40,224 nucleotides of DNA from Muribaculaceae bacterium (GTDB lineage Bacteria; Bacteroidota; Bacteroidia; Bacteroidales; Muribaculaceae): positions 1 to 40,224 of the forward strand of contig VSPM01000026.1 in the NCBI GenBank assembly GCA_009775365.1, in the 5' to 3' direction. The position numbers were made by a program, and so were the translations under genes. Below the pieces are notes generated by a model. It saw only the letters and a program-made list of their open reading frames with translations, was not told where the DNA came from and did not search any database. Below, in pieces: positions 16,990-26,695 of the stretch (position 1 is its first letter; every line of letters begins with the position of its first letter).

Positions 16990-18651
16990 ATGACCCTAAG
17001 AGCACACATCTTATCACTTGGCCTCCTGATTGCGTCGGGAGCTGCCGCCTCCGAGCCGGCGTCGAGCCATGACGCCGCCGTGAGCCGCAATCTCAACACC
17101 TTCAACGCCATCGTGAAGGAACTGGAAATGAACTACGTCGACACCATCCGGCCCAAGGAGGCTTTCGACGCCGCCGTCAACGCCTTGCTCTCCACAATAG
17201 ACCCATACACGGTGTATTACGACTCCGAGGCAAGGGCCGACCTGACCAAGATGACCACAGGCGAATATGACTACGGCGGAATCGGAAGCTTCATCATGGA
17301 GCGCGACGGGTCTTCTTTCATTTCCTACCCTATGGAAGGCGCGCCGGCGGCTACCGCCGGCCTGAGGAGCGGCGACAAGATTATTCGCGTCGACACAACC
17401 GACACTTCCAAGATGGGCTCAGAGGCTGTGACAAAACTATTGCGCGGCATTGCAGGAACTCCGCTCAAAGTAACGGTGCAGCGACCATACGTGACCGACT
17501 CCATTCTCACCTTCGACATGGTTCGCGGAAAACTTGGAGAGCCGTCAGTGCCTTACTGGGATGTGATCAACGGCAACACCGGCTACATTCGTCTCACCTC
17601 GTTCATATCTCAAAGCGGAAAGGATGTGCGCGAGGCTCTTGAGGCGTTCAAAAAGAATCCGGCGGTCGACAAGATTGTGCTCGACCTGCGCGGAAACGGC
17701 GGCGGCCTTCTGGAACAGGCCGTCGACATCGTAGGAAACTTTGTGCCGAAGGGCACAGAGGTGCTGCGCACTCGCGGGCGTGACTCTTCCACCGAGAAGA
17801 TTTATAAAACAACCCACACTCCGATCTTCCCCGACATTCCTCTCGCCGTGCTCATCGACGGAGGCTCCGCGTCTGCGGCGGAAATCACGGCCGGAGCCCT
17901 TCAGGATCTCGACAGGGCCGTGCTATTAGGCTCGAGAAGTTTCGGGAAAGGTCTGGTGCAAAGCACTCTGCAACTCCCCTACGACGGATTGCTCAAAGTG
18001 ACTGTGGCTAAATACTATATCCCGTCAGGCCGACTTATCCAGGCTCTTGACTATTCCCACCGAAACCCCGACGGGTCGGTGGCCCGCACCCCGGATTCTC
18101 TCACAAATGTCTATAAGACCCTGCATGGCCGCGAGGTGCGCGACGGGGGCGGACTGAAACCGGACGTGGAAATAGACTGGGGGCAGCTGAGCCGGCTCAC
18201 ATTCAATCTCGTGCGCGACAACTGGACGTATGATTTCGCCAACAGATATGCCAACACCCACCCTTCAATCCCCGCTGCATGGGATTTTGAAATCACCGAC
18301 GAAATCTACGATGAGTTTAAGAAGAGCATCGACCCTGAGAAGCTGAAATATGACAAAGTGTGTGAGGAGCTTGTAAAGGAACTGCGAAAGACGGCCGAAG
18401 AGGAGGGGTATCTTAACGAGGAGACCACCGCCGTCCTCGACGCTCTGACTCCGCTGCTTACCCACAACCTGAATCGCGACCTCGACAACAAGAGGAGCGA
18501 GGTGTCGGAATATCTCGGGGCGGAGATTGCAAGCAGATATTATTACGACAAAGGGAAGATTATCCAGGATCTCAAGAGCGACCCGGCTCTGAAAAAGGCT
18601 GAGGAGATTCTGTCCGACAAAGCCGAACTCGCTAAAATACTTGGAAATTAA
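16990..18651 (+). CDS. C-terminal processing peptidase (S41 family)
   Basis: 553 aa periplasmic serine protease with signal peptide (1-20). An N-terminal helical region is followed by a PDZ domain (about 85-170, with GGIGSF and LRSGDKIIRVD) and the S41 catalytic core. The Ser/Lys dyad is visible: GGSASAAEI gives Ser295 and SFGKGLVQ gives Lys320, 25 residues apart as in CtpA/CtpB, with Gln324 following. The C-terminal 150 residues are helical, as in longer tail-specific proteases. It starts 99 nt after nadB and ends 3 nt before mfd, so ctp and mfd are very likely one transcript. Its substrate cannot be told from sequence. Confidence 0.9.
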   Translation: MTLRAHILSLGLLIASGAAASEPASSHDAAVSRNLNTFNAIVKELEMNYVDTIRPKEAFDAAVNALLSTIDPYTVYYDSEARADLTKMTTGEYDYGGIGSFIMERDGSSFISYPMEGAPAATAGLRSGDKIIRVDTTDTSKMGSEAVTKLLRGIAGTPLKVTVQRPYVTDSILTFDMVRGKLGEPSVPYWDVINGNTGYIRLTSFISQSGKDVREALEAFKKNPAVDKIVLDLRGNGGGLLEQAVDIVGNFVPKGTEVLRTRGRDSSTEKIYKTTHTPIFPDIPLAVLIDGGSASAAEITAGALQDLDRAVLLGSRSFGKGLVQSTLQLPYDGLLKVTVAKYYIPSGRLIQALDYSHRNPDGSVARTPDSLTNVYKTLHGREVRDGGGLKPDVEIDWGQLSRLTFNLVRDNWTYDFANRYANTHPSIPAAWDFEITDEIYDEFKKSIDPEKLKYDKVCEELVKELRKTAEEEGYLNEETTAVLDALTPLLTHNLNRDLDNKRSEVSEYLGAEIASRYYYDKGKIIQDLKSDPALKKAEEILSDKAELAKILGN

Positions 18652-18654
18652 AGA

Positions 18655-21600
18655 ATGAAACTCAAGGAAGCCGACAATATTTTTGCAACCCCGGCCCGCG
18701 TCAAGGCTCTCGAAGCCTTGCTCGACGATAAAAAGGTGGCAAGGATTGCTCTCTCCGGATTGCGCGGAAGCGCCCCGGCCATGCTGTTCGCAGCCCTGAA
18801 AAGAAGAAAAAGCCCTTTACTGATTGTAGCCGACGACATCGATGCCGCCGGCTACATATATCATGACCTATGCCGGATTGCCGGCGAGGATCAGGCGGCT
18901 ATTTTCCCAAGCGGCTTCCGAAGAGACATAAAATACGGGCAAACCGACGCCCCTTCCCAGATTCTGCGCACAGAGACCCTCGACGCCTGGAACCGTAAGG
19001 ACGGCCCGCAATGGGTGGTGACATGCCCGGAAGCCCTGGCTGAAAAAGTGCCGCAGGCAAAAACATTGTCTGAAAACACTATCCATCTGAAAACCGGCAA
19101 GAAAACCGATATGGGAGGCGTGAGAATACGCCTGCGTGAGCTCGGCTTCAAGGAGGTTGACTATGTGTATGAGCCGGGACAGTTTGCCGTGAGAGGGTCT
19201 ATTCTCGATGTTTACTCATTCTCCGGAGAACTACCCTACCGCATCGACTTCTTCGACGATGAAATCGACTCTATAAGGGTGTTCAATGTCGAGACACAGC
19301 TTTCGGAAAAGAAACTCGACACGGTGTCGATAATCCCGTCGGGAGGTGAGGCTGAAGGCAACGACGGCGTGAGCCTTCTTGAATTTGCCGACGCATCCAC
19401 CATTGTGGCCTGCCAGTCAGTGCAATGGCTGGAAACACGCATTCGCGCCATATGCGAAGAAACTATGTCTGACGCGGTGGCTGTCACCGGCGAGGGCGAC
19501 TCGCAGGCTCTCGCCAAAAGGGTAGACGGAAATGCGTTCCTCAACAGGCTCGAAAAGATGAAGCAGGTGGAGTTTGGGGGAGCCGCCGATGTGGCCTCTT
19601 CTTTCAAACCTGACGCCACGCTCTCTTTCAACACTTCCCTCCAGACTCTTTATCACAAGAATTTCAATCTCATAGCCGACTCTTTCTCCGGATTCCTGTC
19701 GGAGGGATATACACTTTTCATCCTTAGCGACACTCCCTACCAGAATGAACGTCTGAAAGCCATTTTTGAAGACCGTGGCGACAAGATTCCGTTTGTGGCT
19801 GTCGACCATACGCTTCATGAAGGATTCGTAGACCACGACACCAAGGCTTGCTTCTTCACCGACCATCAGATCTTCGACCGCTTCCATAAATATAATCTAA
19901 AAAGCGACCGTGCGCGCGGCGGAAAGCTGGCCCTGTCGCTCAAAGAGCTTCAGCAGATTGAGGCCGGCGACTATATTGTGCATATCGACCACGGCATAGC
20001 CAAGTTCGGAGGCCTGGTGAAGACAGATGTCAACGGCCATCCGCAGGAGATGATAAAACTCCTGTTCCAGAACGACGACATTGTGCTTGTGAGCATCCAT
20101 GCCTTGCACAAGCTATCCAAATACAGAGGGAAAGAGGGTGTGCCTCCTAAAATCAGCAAACTCGGCTCCGGCGCGTGGAACAAGCTGAAGGAGAAGACAA
20201 AAACCAAGATGAAGGACATTGCCCGCGACCTCATCCGCCTCTATGCCGCCAGGCGGCAGGAGAAGGGGTTTGCATTTGCTCCCGATTCTTATATGCAGCA
20301 CGAGCTTGAGGCAAGCTTCATCTATGAAGACACCCCCGACCAGCTGAAGGCTACGCAAGACGTGAAATGCGACATGGAGTCTGCCCGCCCAATGGACCGT
20401 CTCATATGTGGCGACGTGGGGTTCGGAAAGACTGAGATTGCCATTCGCGCGGCTTTCAAGGCTGCCGCCGACAATAAACAGACTGCTGTGCTTGTGCCCA
20501 CAACCGTGCTCGCAATGCAGCATTACCACACTTTCTCCGAGCGACTGAAGGAACTCCCGGTGAGAGTGGAGTTCATATCGCGCGCCAAAAAGCCCAAGGA
20601 GGTGAAGCAGATTCTTGCCGACCTTGAAGCCGGGAAAATCGACATCCTGATCGGCACTCACAAACTTATCGGGAAGGGTGTGAAATTTAAAGACCTCGGG
20701 CTCCTAATTGTCGATGAAGAGCAGAAATTCGGTGTGGCCGTGAAAGAGAAGCTAAAGCAGCTGAAAGTGAATGTCGACACGCTCACCATGAGCGCCACCC
20801 CAATTCCTCGCACTCTACAGTTCTCCCTCATGGGCGCGAGAGACCTTTCTTCGCTCAATACCCCTCCGGCCAACCGACAGCCGATAGTGACCAACGTGTC
20901 GACTTTCGACGATGATGTCATTAAGGAGGCCGTGAATTTTGAATTAAGCCGCAACGGCCAGATTTTCTTCATTTCAAACCGCATAGAGAACCTTGACACT
21001 ATCGAGAACACTCTGTTGCGCCTTGTGCCCGGAATACGCATTGTGAAAGCCCACGGCCAGATGCCGCCGGAGAAACTGGAGCAGGCCATTATTGATTTCG
21101 CCGCCCACGACTACGATGTGCTTCTATCCACCACTATTGTTGAGAACGGCATAGACATGCCTAACGTAAACACTATTCTCATCAACAATGCGCATCATTT
21201 CGGGCTCAGCGAGCTTCATCAGCTTCGCGGGCGTGTGGGACGCAACAATAAGAAAGCTTTCTGCTATCTTCTCGTGCCTCCCGGAAACCCTCTGACCCCT
21301 GTGGCGCGGCGACGTCTGCAGGCCATAGAGAATTTCAGCGACCTCGGAAGCGGAATCCACATAGCCATGCAGGATCTCGACATTCGCGGAGCCGGCAACC
21401 TCTTGGGCGCGGAGCAGAGCGGATTCATAGCCGACCTCGGATATGAGGCTTATCAGAAGATTCTTAAAGAATCGGTGCTTGAACTTAAAACGGAGGAATT
21501 TGCAGAAGAGTTCGACGAACTTGCCGGAGGCAAAGAGGAAGAATTTGTGGCCGACTGCACAATCGAAAGCGACCTTGAGCTTCGCCTGCCACCCGACTAT

Positions 21601-22011
21601 GTGCCGCAGGAGAGCGAACGCATCAGTCTTTATCAGCAGCTCGACAACATGGAGACCCCGGAACAGATTGAGATGTTCCGCACTCATCTTCGCGACCGCT
21701 TCGGCGCGATTCCACAGATTTCAGAAGAGCTTATAAAAGTTGTGCCCCTGCGAATGGCGGCACGCCGCCTCGGCATTGAGAGGCTTGCCCTGAAAGGTGG
21801 AAAAATGAGAGTATACTTCGTAGGCGACGACAATAAAGCCTACTATCAGAGCCAGGCATTCGGCAAAGTGCTCGGCTACCTTCAGCAAAACCCCATGAGA
21901 TGCCAGATTCGTGAGATAAAAGGGAAGAGATCCATCCTCATCGACAAAGTAGACACCGTGAGCGAGGCCCTCGCCATACTCACCCAAATGGAATCCAACC
22001 CCGCCGCCTGA
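18655..22011 (+). CDS. mfd: Transcription-repair coupling factor
   Basis: 1118 aa, standard length. It removes stalled RNA polymerase from DNA lesions and recruits UvrA. The UvrB-like N-terminal module, a CarD-like RNA-polymerase interaction domain (about 440-500, GDYIVHIDHGIAKF), and the RecG-type translocase are in order: Walker A GDVGFGKT (586-593), the DEEQ box (687-690), SATPIPRT, and the motif VI region QLRGRVGRNNKKAF. A C-terminal TRCF domain (about 970-1090) closes the protein. It begins 3 nt after the S41 peptidase stop. Nothing unusual was seen. Confidence 0.97.
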   Translation: MKLKEADNIFATPARVKALEALLDDKKVARIALSGLRGSAPAMLFAALKRRKSPLLIVADDIDAAGYIYHDLCRIAGEDQAAIFPSGFRRDIKYGQTDAPSQILRTETLDAWNRKDGPQWVVTCPEALAEKVPQAKTLSENTIHLKTGKKTDMGGVRIRLRELGFKEVDYVYEPGQFAVRGSILDVYSFSGELPYRIDFFDDEIDSIRVFNVETQLSEKKLDTVSIIPSGGEAEGNDGVSLLEFADASTIVACQSVQWLETRIRAICEETMSDAVAVTGEGDSQALAKRVDGNAFLNRLEKMKQVEFGGAADVASSFKPDATLSFNTSLQTLYHKNFNLIADSFSGFLSEGYTLFILSDTPYQNERLKAIFEDRGDKIPFVAVDHTLHEGFVDHDTKACFFTDHQIFDRFHKYNLKSDRARGGKLALSLKELQQIEAGDYIVHIDHGIAKFGGLVKTDVNGHPQEMIKLLFQNDDIVLVSIHALHKLSKYRGKEGVPPKISKLGSGAWNKLKEKTKTKMKDIARDLIRLYAARRQEKGFAFAPDSYMQHELEASFIYEDTPDQLKATQDVKCDMESARPMDRLICGDVGFGKTEIAIRAAFKAAADNKQTAVLVPTTVLAMQHYHTFSERLKELPVRVEFISRAKKPKEVKQILADLEAGKIDILIGTHKLIGKGVKFKDLGLLIVDEEQKFGVAVKEKLKQLKVNVDTLTMSATPIPRTLQFSLMGARDLSSLNTPPANRQPIVTNVSTFDDDVIKEAVNFELSRNGQIFFISNRIENLDTIENTLLRLVPGIRIVKAHGQMPPEKLEQAIIDFAAHDYDVLLSTTIVENGIDMPNVNTILINNAHHFGLSELHQLRGRVGRNNKKAFCYLLVPPGNPLTPVARRRLQAIENFSDLGSGIHIAMQDLDIRGAGNLLGAEQSGFIADLGYEAYQKILKESVLELKTEEFAEEFDELAGGKEEEFVADCTIESDLELRLPPDYVPQESERISLYQQLDNMETPEQIEMFRTHLRDRFGAIPQISEELIKVVPLRMAARRLGIERLALKGGKMRVYFVGDDNKAYYQSQAFGKVLGYLQQNPMRCQIREIKGKRSILIDKVDTVSEALAILTQMESNPAA

Positions 22012-22084
22012 ACCATCCCCTAAAATGACTATTATATCCATTTTAGCAATTCCAATTAATAATAACTCTCTAAAATCTATAATC

Positions 22085-22639
22085 ATGGATTCCAACGATT
22101 TTGCAAAACCCAAAAGCAGCTACAGAAAACTATATGTCTTTCAGAAAGCCGAAGCCATCTATGACATGACATATTATTTTCTTCAAGGACATATAGCAAA
22201 ATCTGACCGCACATACGATCAAATGCTGCAGGCCGCTCGCTCAGGAAAGCAAAACATTGTGGAAGGAAGAACAGACGCCGCATCCTCTGCGGAAATGGAG
22301 ATTAAACTTTTTTGTGTGGCCAGAGGGAGCCTCCATGAACTATTGAACGACTACGAGGATTATATGCGAACTAGAAAAATTTCAATCTGGGATAACTCCA
22401 ATCCCCGATATCCACGCCTCCTTACAACCTGCAAAGAGCATAACGACACCGGCTACTACACATCTCTCATCCCCAAAATGGGAGATGAAGAATACTGCAA
22501 CCTCATGCTCACCCTAATTCATCAGACAATATCTATGCTCGACAAGATGATAGATAAAATCAAAACCGATTTCCTCAAAAATGGCGGTATTAAAGAACAA
22601 ATGTACCGAGCCCGCATCAATTCCCGCAACCGGCAATAA
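22085..22639 (+). CDS. Four-helix-bundle protein (23S rRNA IVS-type family)
   Basis: 184 aa from ATG 22085. The segments SYRKLYVFQKAEAIYDMTYYF, QMLQAARSGKQNIVEG, EMEIKLFCVARGSLHELLNDYEDY and a final long helix fit the four-helix-bundle family related to proteins encoded in 23S rRNA intervening sequences. The tail with GDEEYCNLMLTLIHQT suits the longer variant that carries a suffix domain. The family's function is unknown. An in-frame start at 22025 would add 20 hydrophobic residues, but MDSNDFAKPK looks like the true beginning. It ends 46 nt from the convergent stop of the ResB-CcsA gene. Confidence 0.75.
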   Translation: MDSNDFAKPKSSYRKLYVFQKAEAIYDMTYYFLQGHIAKSDRTYDQMLQAARSGKQNIVEGRTDAASSAEMEIKLFCVARGSLHELLNDYEDYMRTRKISIWDNSNPRYPRLLTTCKEHNDTGYYTSLIPKMGDEEYCNLMLTLIHQTISMLDKMIDKIKTDFLKNGGIKEQMYRARINSRNRQ

Positions 22640-22685
22640 CAAAAATCAATTGCCTTCACTGCTAACGTATATTGCATTGGGATTG

Positions 22686-24128
22686 TTAGCTGTAGGAGTG
22701 GAGGGAGGGGAGGTAGTTTATTCCGAAGTATGTGGCGGCTACCGACAAGATTGCCAGAAGCATGTAGATGTGATAGCGGCGAGTTGTGCGGAAGAAAGAA
22801 TATCTGCTGTGAAGAGGATGGCTATTGTGGAGGGAACGGTGGAAGTGGTGAGAAGTGCTATTGTGGTGAGAATTATGGCTATGGCGAGGGGGTTTGCCGT
22901 GGAGGGGGAGAGCGTATATGATGAAGGTTAGGAGCGCCAGAGTCTCTTTGGGGTCCCATGACCAGTATCGGCCCCATGATGTGTTGGCCCATACGGCTCC
23001 GGTGATTATGCCGAGCCCGAGCAGCCACTCTGCCGGATATAGCGCGGCGAGCGATATGACGTGCATTCTTTTTTCTGTATTCGGGGATATGATGGCAGTT
23101 GCCGCCGCCACAAAGGTCAATCCAAACAATGCGTAAGCGGTCATAACAAGCGAGACGTGTATTGACAGCCACGGTGAATTGAGCACCGGAGCCAACGGGG
23201 CCTCAAACGGGCTCTCTTCTATCAGATGCGCCACCAAAGCCAATGCCCCGGCAAATGTCATAGCGATTCCTCTGAGAATAATATCTTTCCTACAGGCAAG
23301 AAGGATAAGCAGTTCAAGCGCCAAGACAGCAAACAGGAGTGTTTCATAGGTGTCGGAGAGGGGAATGTGCCCGGATAGCGCCCAGTGCAATATGAAACAG
23401 GATGCAGAGAGAGCCATCGCAGACACCAATATAAATCCTGATAATTTTCGAGGCATCCCGCTGCCGGAAAGAGCAAGAAAAGACATGGCGGCACCTGAGA
23501 ACAACAGTATGAAAATCAAAGTAGTGAACGGGACACTGCTGTATATCTGCTCCCATCCGGCCTTTTCGTTGAGTTCAGCCATCGCCGTGTTAGCCGCCGA
23601 CATGGTGCCGGGTATGGCAAGCAGGGGCAATAATGAAAGCCTCCGCAACAGTGAGCGCCATTTGCACCGGCGAGAAAGAAGCACCCACAATCCGGAGACT
23701 GCAAACATCAAAAAACCGGTGTAAACAAGCGTTATACCCAAAGGATCATGGTTGACCGACAGAATCGATGAACCGTCGTAGTCATATCCCGACTGGCAAA
23801 AAATATACCCTTCCGTCTCTAAAGCATTGTTCATGGAGACCTGGCATGGCCTTCCTCCCAATTTCAGATAAGAAATGTAGTCGCGCGGGGCTATACCCCC
23901 GTGATAATACTCCACTCTGAAACTGTCGAGCTCCATAACGGCGGGAAGCGGCAGCAACTCCCCTTTCGCAGACCGGAACTCAACCACCTTTTCCCCGGGA
24001 GAGAGCCTTACGACACCCCTTTGCTGCAAGAGCCATGTGCAAATTGCCCCCGCCAAGACAACAAGAAATGAAACATGGAGCATTAGAGACGCCGGATTCC
24101 TCCACAGCATTTCCCCTCTCATCTTCAT
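22686..24128 (-). CDS. Fused ResB-CcsA cytochrome c synthetase
   Basis: 480 aa membrane protein for System II cytochrome c maturation, which attaches heme to CxxCH apocytochromes outside the inner membrane. The N-terminal half has two membrane helices flanking a periplasmic ResB-like domain. The C-terminal half is CcsA: HWALSGHIPLSDTYE, SPWLSIHVSLVMTAY and the WWD motif WGRYWSWDPKE, then ALPLHG. All expected heme-ligand histidines appear present. Odd: between the last two helices is a loop with 10 His in 27 residues (after KPPR). I start at ATG 24128 because it overlaps the previous stop as ATGA; an in-frame ATG at 24179 lies inside that gene. Confidence 0.85.
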   Translation of the reverse strand: MKMRGEMLWRNPASLMLHVSFLVVLAGAICTWLLQQRGVVRLSPGEKVVEFRSAKGELLPLPAVMELDSFRVEYYHGGIAPRDYISYLKLGGRPCQVSMNNALETEGYIFCQSGYDYDGSSILSVNHDPLGITLVYTGFLMFAVSGLWVLLSRRCKWRSLLRRLSLLPLLAIPGTMSAANTAMAELNEKAGWEQIYSSVPFTTLIFILLFSGAAMSFLALSGSGMPRKLSGFILVSAMALSASCFILHWALSGHIPLSDTYETLLFAVLALELLILLACRKDIILRGIAMTFAGALALVAHLIEESPFEAPLAPVLNSPWLSIHVSLVMTAYALFGLTFVAAATAIISPNTEKRMHVISLAALYPAEWLLGLGIITGAVWANTSWGRYWSWDPKETLALLTFIIYALPLHGKPPRHSHNSHHNSTSHHFHRSLHNSHPLHSRYSFFRTTRRYHIYMLLAILSVAATYFGINYLPSLHSYS

Positions 24129-25201
24129 ACCTTCCTCATAGCCATGCACTCCATCTCTACAAGCCATCCGGGTCGGCAAACAGGGGCAAGGAGAATTACG
24201 CAGGGAATGTCACGGAATCTCTCATCAAACATGGCTTTGACCACTGCATAGTCAGCAGGGTCGCGCAGATACACAAGTATTTGACCTACATCCTCCCATC
24301 CGAAAGAGGCGGCCTCAAGAAGCGAGCCGACATTCTCCCACATGCGAAGGGTCTGCCGGCGAATATCACCGGGCCACACCACATCCCCCTTGTTGTCAAT
24401 GCTTGCCGTTCCTGATATGAAAAGGTGGCGGCGGTCGTCATAATCAACACTTGTGGCCCTTTCAAAGGCCACTCCATATTCATACGTCGGGTTGAGATAG
24501 TCCGGAGCGTTTACTTGTCTCATGCTCCCCTCTTTCAGCCCGATCACGGAATATGTGTCCATCGCCACGGCGGCAGCGCGGTCTGCCTGTCGGCCGCCGA
24601 TGCCGGTGCTGGCTATAAATCTTGTGGCCGGAGTGAGCCCCAGCTCCTTGAAAGCCTGATTGCGGCCTCCGACCACATCCGCATAGTCAACATCTACATT
24701 CTGAACGAAAATCCATGTGCGCACGCAGCTTTCAAGAAGACTCCCGCCTCTGAGCGCCAAAGCCTCATCGGTGGAGTTAAGCATAGAATACATAGCATCG
24801 CAGGGAGCCATTCCCGGACGCACGCATCCCCCCTCGAAAACATGGGTGTGGCCGAACGCCTCTACAGCATATCTCCTGTCAGACAACCGGTTCACCACTG
24901 CGCCTTCAATCATCCAGACCCACAGGGCAACCTTTGTCAGGCTCAACGGCGGCTGCTCCACTACAGACGTGGCACACTCGCCGTCGTCGGGAAGCAATGG
25001 CTGCCGGTTTACGGCATCGCTGAGAAACCATCGGCGGAACACCGGCTGCATATCCTGCCCCAAAGAATCCCTCACATCCTCATATTGTCTCAATATTTCT
25101 TCGAGCTGGCTTTCAAACGTGAGAGCAGGGTCGTCGATTGTGATTATGGCGTGGGCCTCGCGCTTTCCTCCCGAAGCCTCTAATATTTTTGTCTGTATCA
25201 T
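24125..25201 (-). CDS. Rid-family (YjgF-like) protein with extra N-terminal domain
   Basis: 358 aa. The C-terminal part (about 225-355) is a RidA/YjgF-type domain: FISGTASID, GDIRRQTLRMWENV, VYLRDPADYAVVK and APVCRPGWLVEMECMAM, with the conserved Arg in CRPGW. The N-terminal 220 residues resemble the first half of the chorismatase (FkbO/Hyg5)-like branch, which is itself Rid-related, so this may be a two-domain Rid protein. The usual Rid role is hydrolysing reactive imines; the substrate here is unknown. It starts 45 nt after the propeller lipoprotein and overlaps the ResB-CcsA start by 4 bp, so it belongs to the same operon. Confidence 0.72.
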   Translation of the reverse strand: MIQTKILEASGGKREAHAIITIDDPALTFESQLEEILRQYEDVRDSLGQDMQPVFRRWFLSDAVNRQPLLPDDGECATSVVEQPPLSLTKVALWVWMIEGAVVNRLSDRRYAVEAFGHTHVFEGGCVRPGMAPCDAMYSMLNSTDEALALRGGSLLESCVRTWIFVQNVDVDYADVVGGRNQAFKELGLTPATRFIASTGIGGRQADRAAAVAMDTYSVIGLKEGSMRQVNAPDYLNPTYEYGVAFERATSVDYDDRRHLFISGTASIDNKGDVVWPGDIRRQTLRMWENVGSLLEAASFGWEDVGQILVYLRDPADYAVVKAMFDERFRDIPCVILLAPVCRPGWLVEMECMAMRKV

Positions 25202-25246
25202 CTCGCTTTACTTAAATCTTGGTGTCGGAGAGATTCCGGCCGTTTT

Positions 25247-26695
25247 TTATTTCCCTTCGGATATGGCTGACGCAACATCGCGTGGCATAAACGACACCGC
25301 CGCCGGCCCGAGGTCGGGCACGTTAAATGATTTTAGGTTGTCATCATAAAAAGAAGGCGACTTCTGTGGCAACAGAAACGGTTTTGAAACCTTGCCGTCG
25401 GCAGAGACATGGGCGAAATACGGTTTCCCGTAAAGACCGTCATCCCGCTTGCTGGCAAACACAAACCATCTGCCCGTAGATGACCAACTGTGATAAGTGT
25501 CGCTCATTTCACTGTTCACCACCTGAAGGGTGTCAATTTTTCCGCTGCCAAGGTCAATCATCTGAAGATCAGCCTCACGATGCCATATCGGGAAAGTGCC
25601 GAAGTCAGAAACGGTGTAGAGCAGGCGTTTCCCGTCGGGCGACACTCTTGGATGGCTCACGCTCCTCCCCGGAATGCCGCTGACTATGGTGTCGGTTTTA
25701 GCCCCTAATTTACCGAGTTTCGGATCAAAGCCTATGCGACACAGGCTGTAGTGAACGCTGTCGATAGCCGAAGGTCGAACCGGGCCATTTGCCACACAAT
25801 AATAGATTGCGTCGCCGTCGCTTGAAAAAGTCGGAAATGTCTCCAGGCGAGTTGAATCAGCAAGAAGCGGAGAGCGCAATACCTTGTCCTGTTTCAAGTC
25901 GTAGACATAGACATCAGACTTAGTGTCGAACACTTCCAGACGCTTTTCAGGCCGTGAATGGAAAGCCGGGATGATGGCATTGGTAGAGAACACTATATAA
26001 CGCCCCGTAGGGTCGAATTGGGCGTAAACCGACCCCGACACCATATCCGGTGTTTTGAAATCCAAAAGCCGAATCTTTCCATGGTCGTTCAGCACCATCC
26101 CTCCCCCTTCGCCGCGCACATATAAAAAAGAGAGGTCGCCGTCACCCGGGGCGTGAGTGTGGCAATTCATGCATCGGTTGCCTACTGTGTTATAGTCACA
26201 GATTACACGCTCTGAAAAATCCTCTATATTTCTCTCCACTATCTGAAGACGCGAAAACACCTCATAGTCAGGCTCTATAAGCCTATATGTGAGATAGGAA
26301 TCTATCTTGTCGTCAGACACGCCTACTTCAAAAGGCTTATATTTTATCCAGTCATCACCAATGAGCGCGGTCACGGTCACGGTTATACCCTTCCCTGCCC
26401 CCTTCTCCATAAGTTTTTTCCACTCCAGGAGATCAAAATCCGCCTCACACCCTTTTTTGTGGGACTTTATCTCATAGCCGCCGGCTGCGGCTGTCACATA
26501 AAGCGCCTCGCAGCTGTCGCGAAGAAGGAAATTAAGCGGAGCTATGTTCTGTGGCACTGTCACTCCTACATAATCGGGATATATAGGGGGCAGCGCCTCA
26601 GATTCGCCCACATTTTCAGGCGAAGGCGTGCAGGCCGCCAAAAGGCCGGCCAACACCGCCGGCAAGATATATTTGATTTTCATCTTTGCGGTCAT
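25247..26695 (-). CDS. Beta-propeller (PD40/TolB-like) lipoprotein with c-type heme motif, copy A
   Basis: 482 aa. A signal peptide ends in a lipobox LAAC (Cys about 22). An Ig-like region (about 36-130) starts with PPIYPDYVGVTVP. The motif CMNCH lies at residues 175-179, the exact CxxCH of covalent heme attachment. The rest, about 195-470, is a propeller of PD40 repeats (FDPTGRYIVFSTN, FSSDGDAIYY, SPDGKRLLYT, SSTGRWFVFAS). Copy B at 28332-29804 is clearly homologous along its whole length. The start overlaps the stop of the DUF6057-like gene (ATGA), suggesting coupled translation. If heme is bound, it acts in the periplasm or at the surface; the redox partner is unknown. Confidence 0.8.
   Translation of the reverse strand: MTAKMKIKYILPAVLAGLLAACTPSPENVGESEALPPIYPDYVGVTVPQNIAPLNFLLRDSCEALYVTAAAGGYEIKSHKKGCEADFDLLEWKKLMEKGAGKGITVTVTALIGDDWIKYKPFEVGVSDDKIDSYLTYRLIEPDYEVFSRLQIVERNIEDFSERVICDYNTVGNRCMNCHTHAPGDGDLSFLYVRGEGGGMVLNDHGKIRLLDFKTPDMVSGSVYAQFDPTGRYIVFSTNAIIPAFHSRPEKRLEVFDTKSDVYVYDLKQDKVLRSPLLADSTRLETFPTFSSDGDAIYYCVANGPVRPSAIDSVHYSLCRIGFDPKLGKLGAKTDTIVSGIPGRSVSHPRVSPDGKRLLYTVSDFGTFPIWHREADLQMIDLGSGKIDTLQVVNSEMSDTYHSWSSTGRWFVFASKRDDGLYGKPYFAHVSADGKVSKPFLLPQKSPSFYDDNLKSFNVPDLGPAAVSFMPRDVASAISEGK

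Noticed and set aside
22581..22931. 116-aa plus-strand ORF of low complexity (Gly/Glu/Val rich)
   Set aside because: It is the complement of the His/Ser-rich end of the ResB-CcsA gene, whose WWD motif and membrane helices are convincing.
24425..25183. 252-aa ORF opposite the Rid gene
   Set aside because: Antisense shadow with no signal, domain or promoter.
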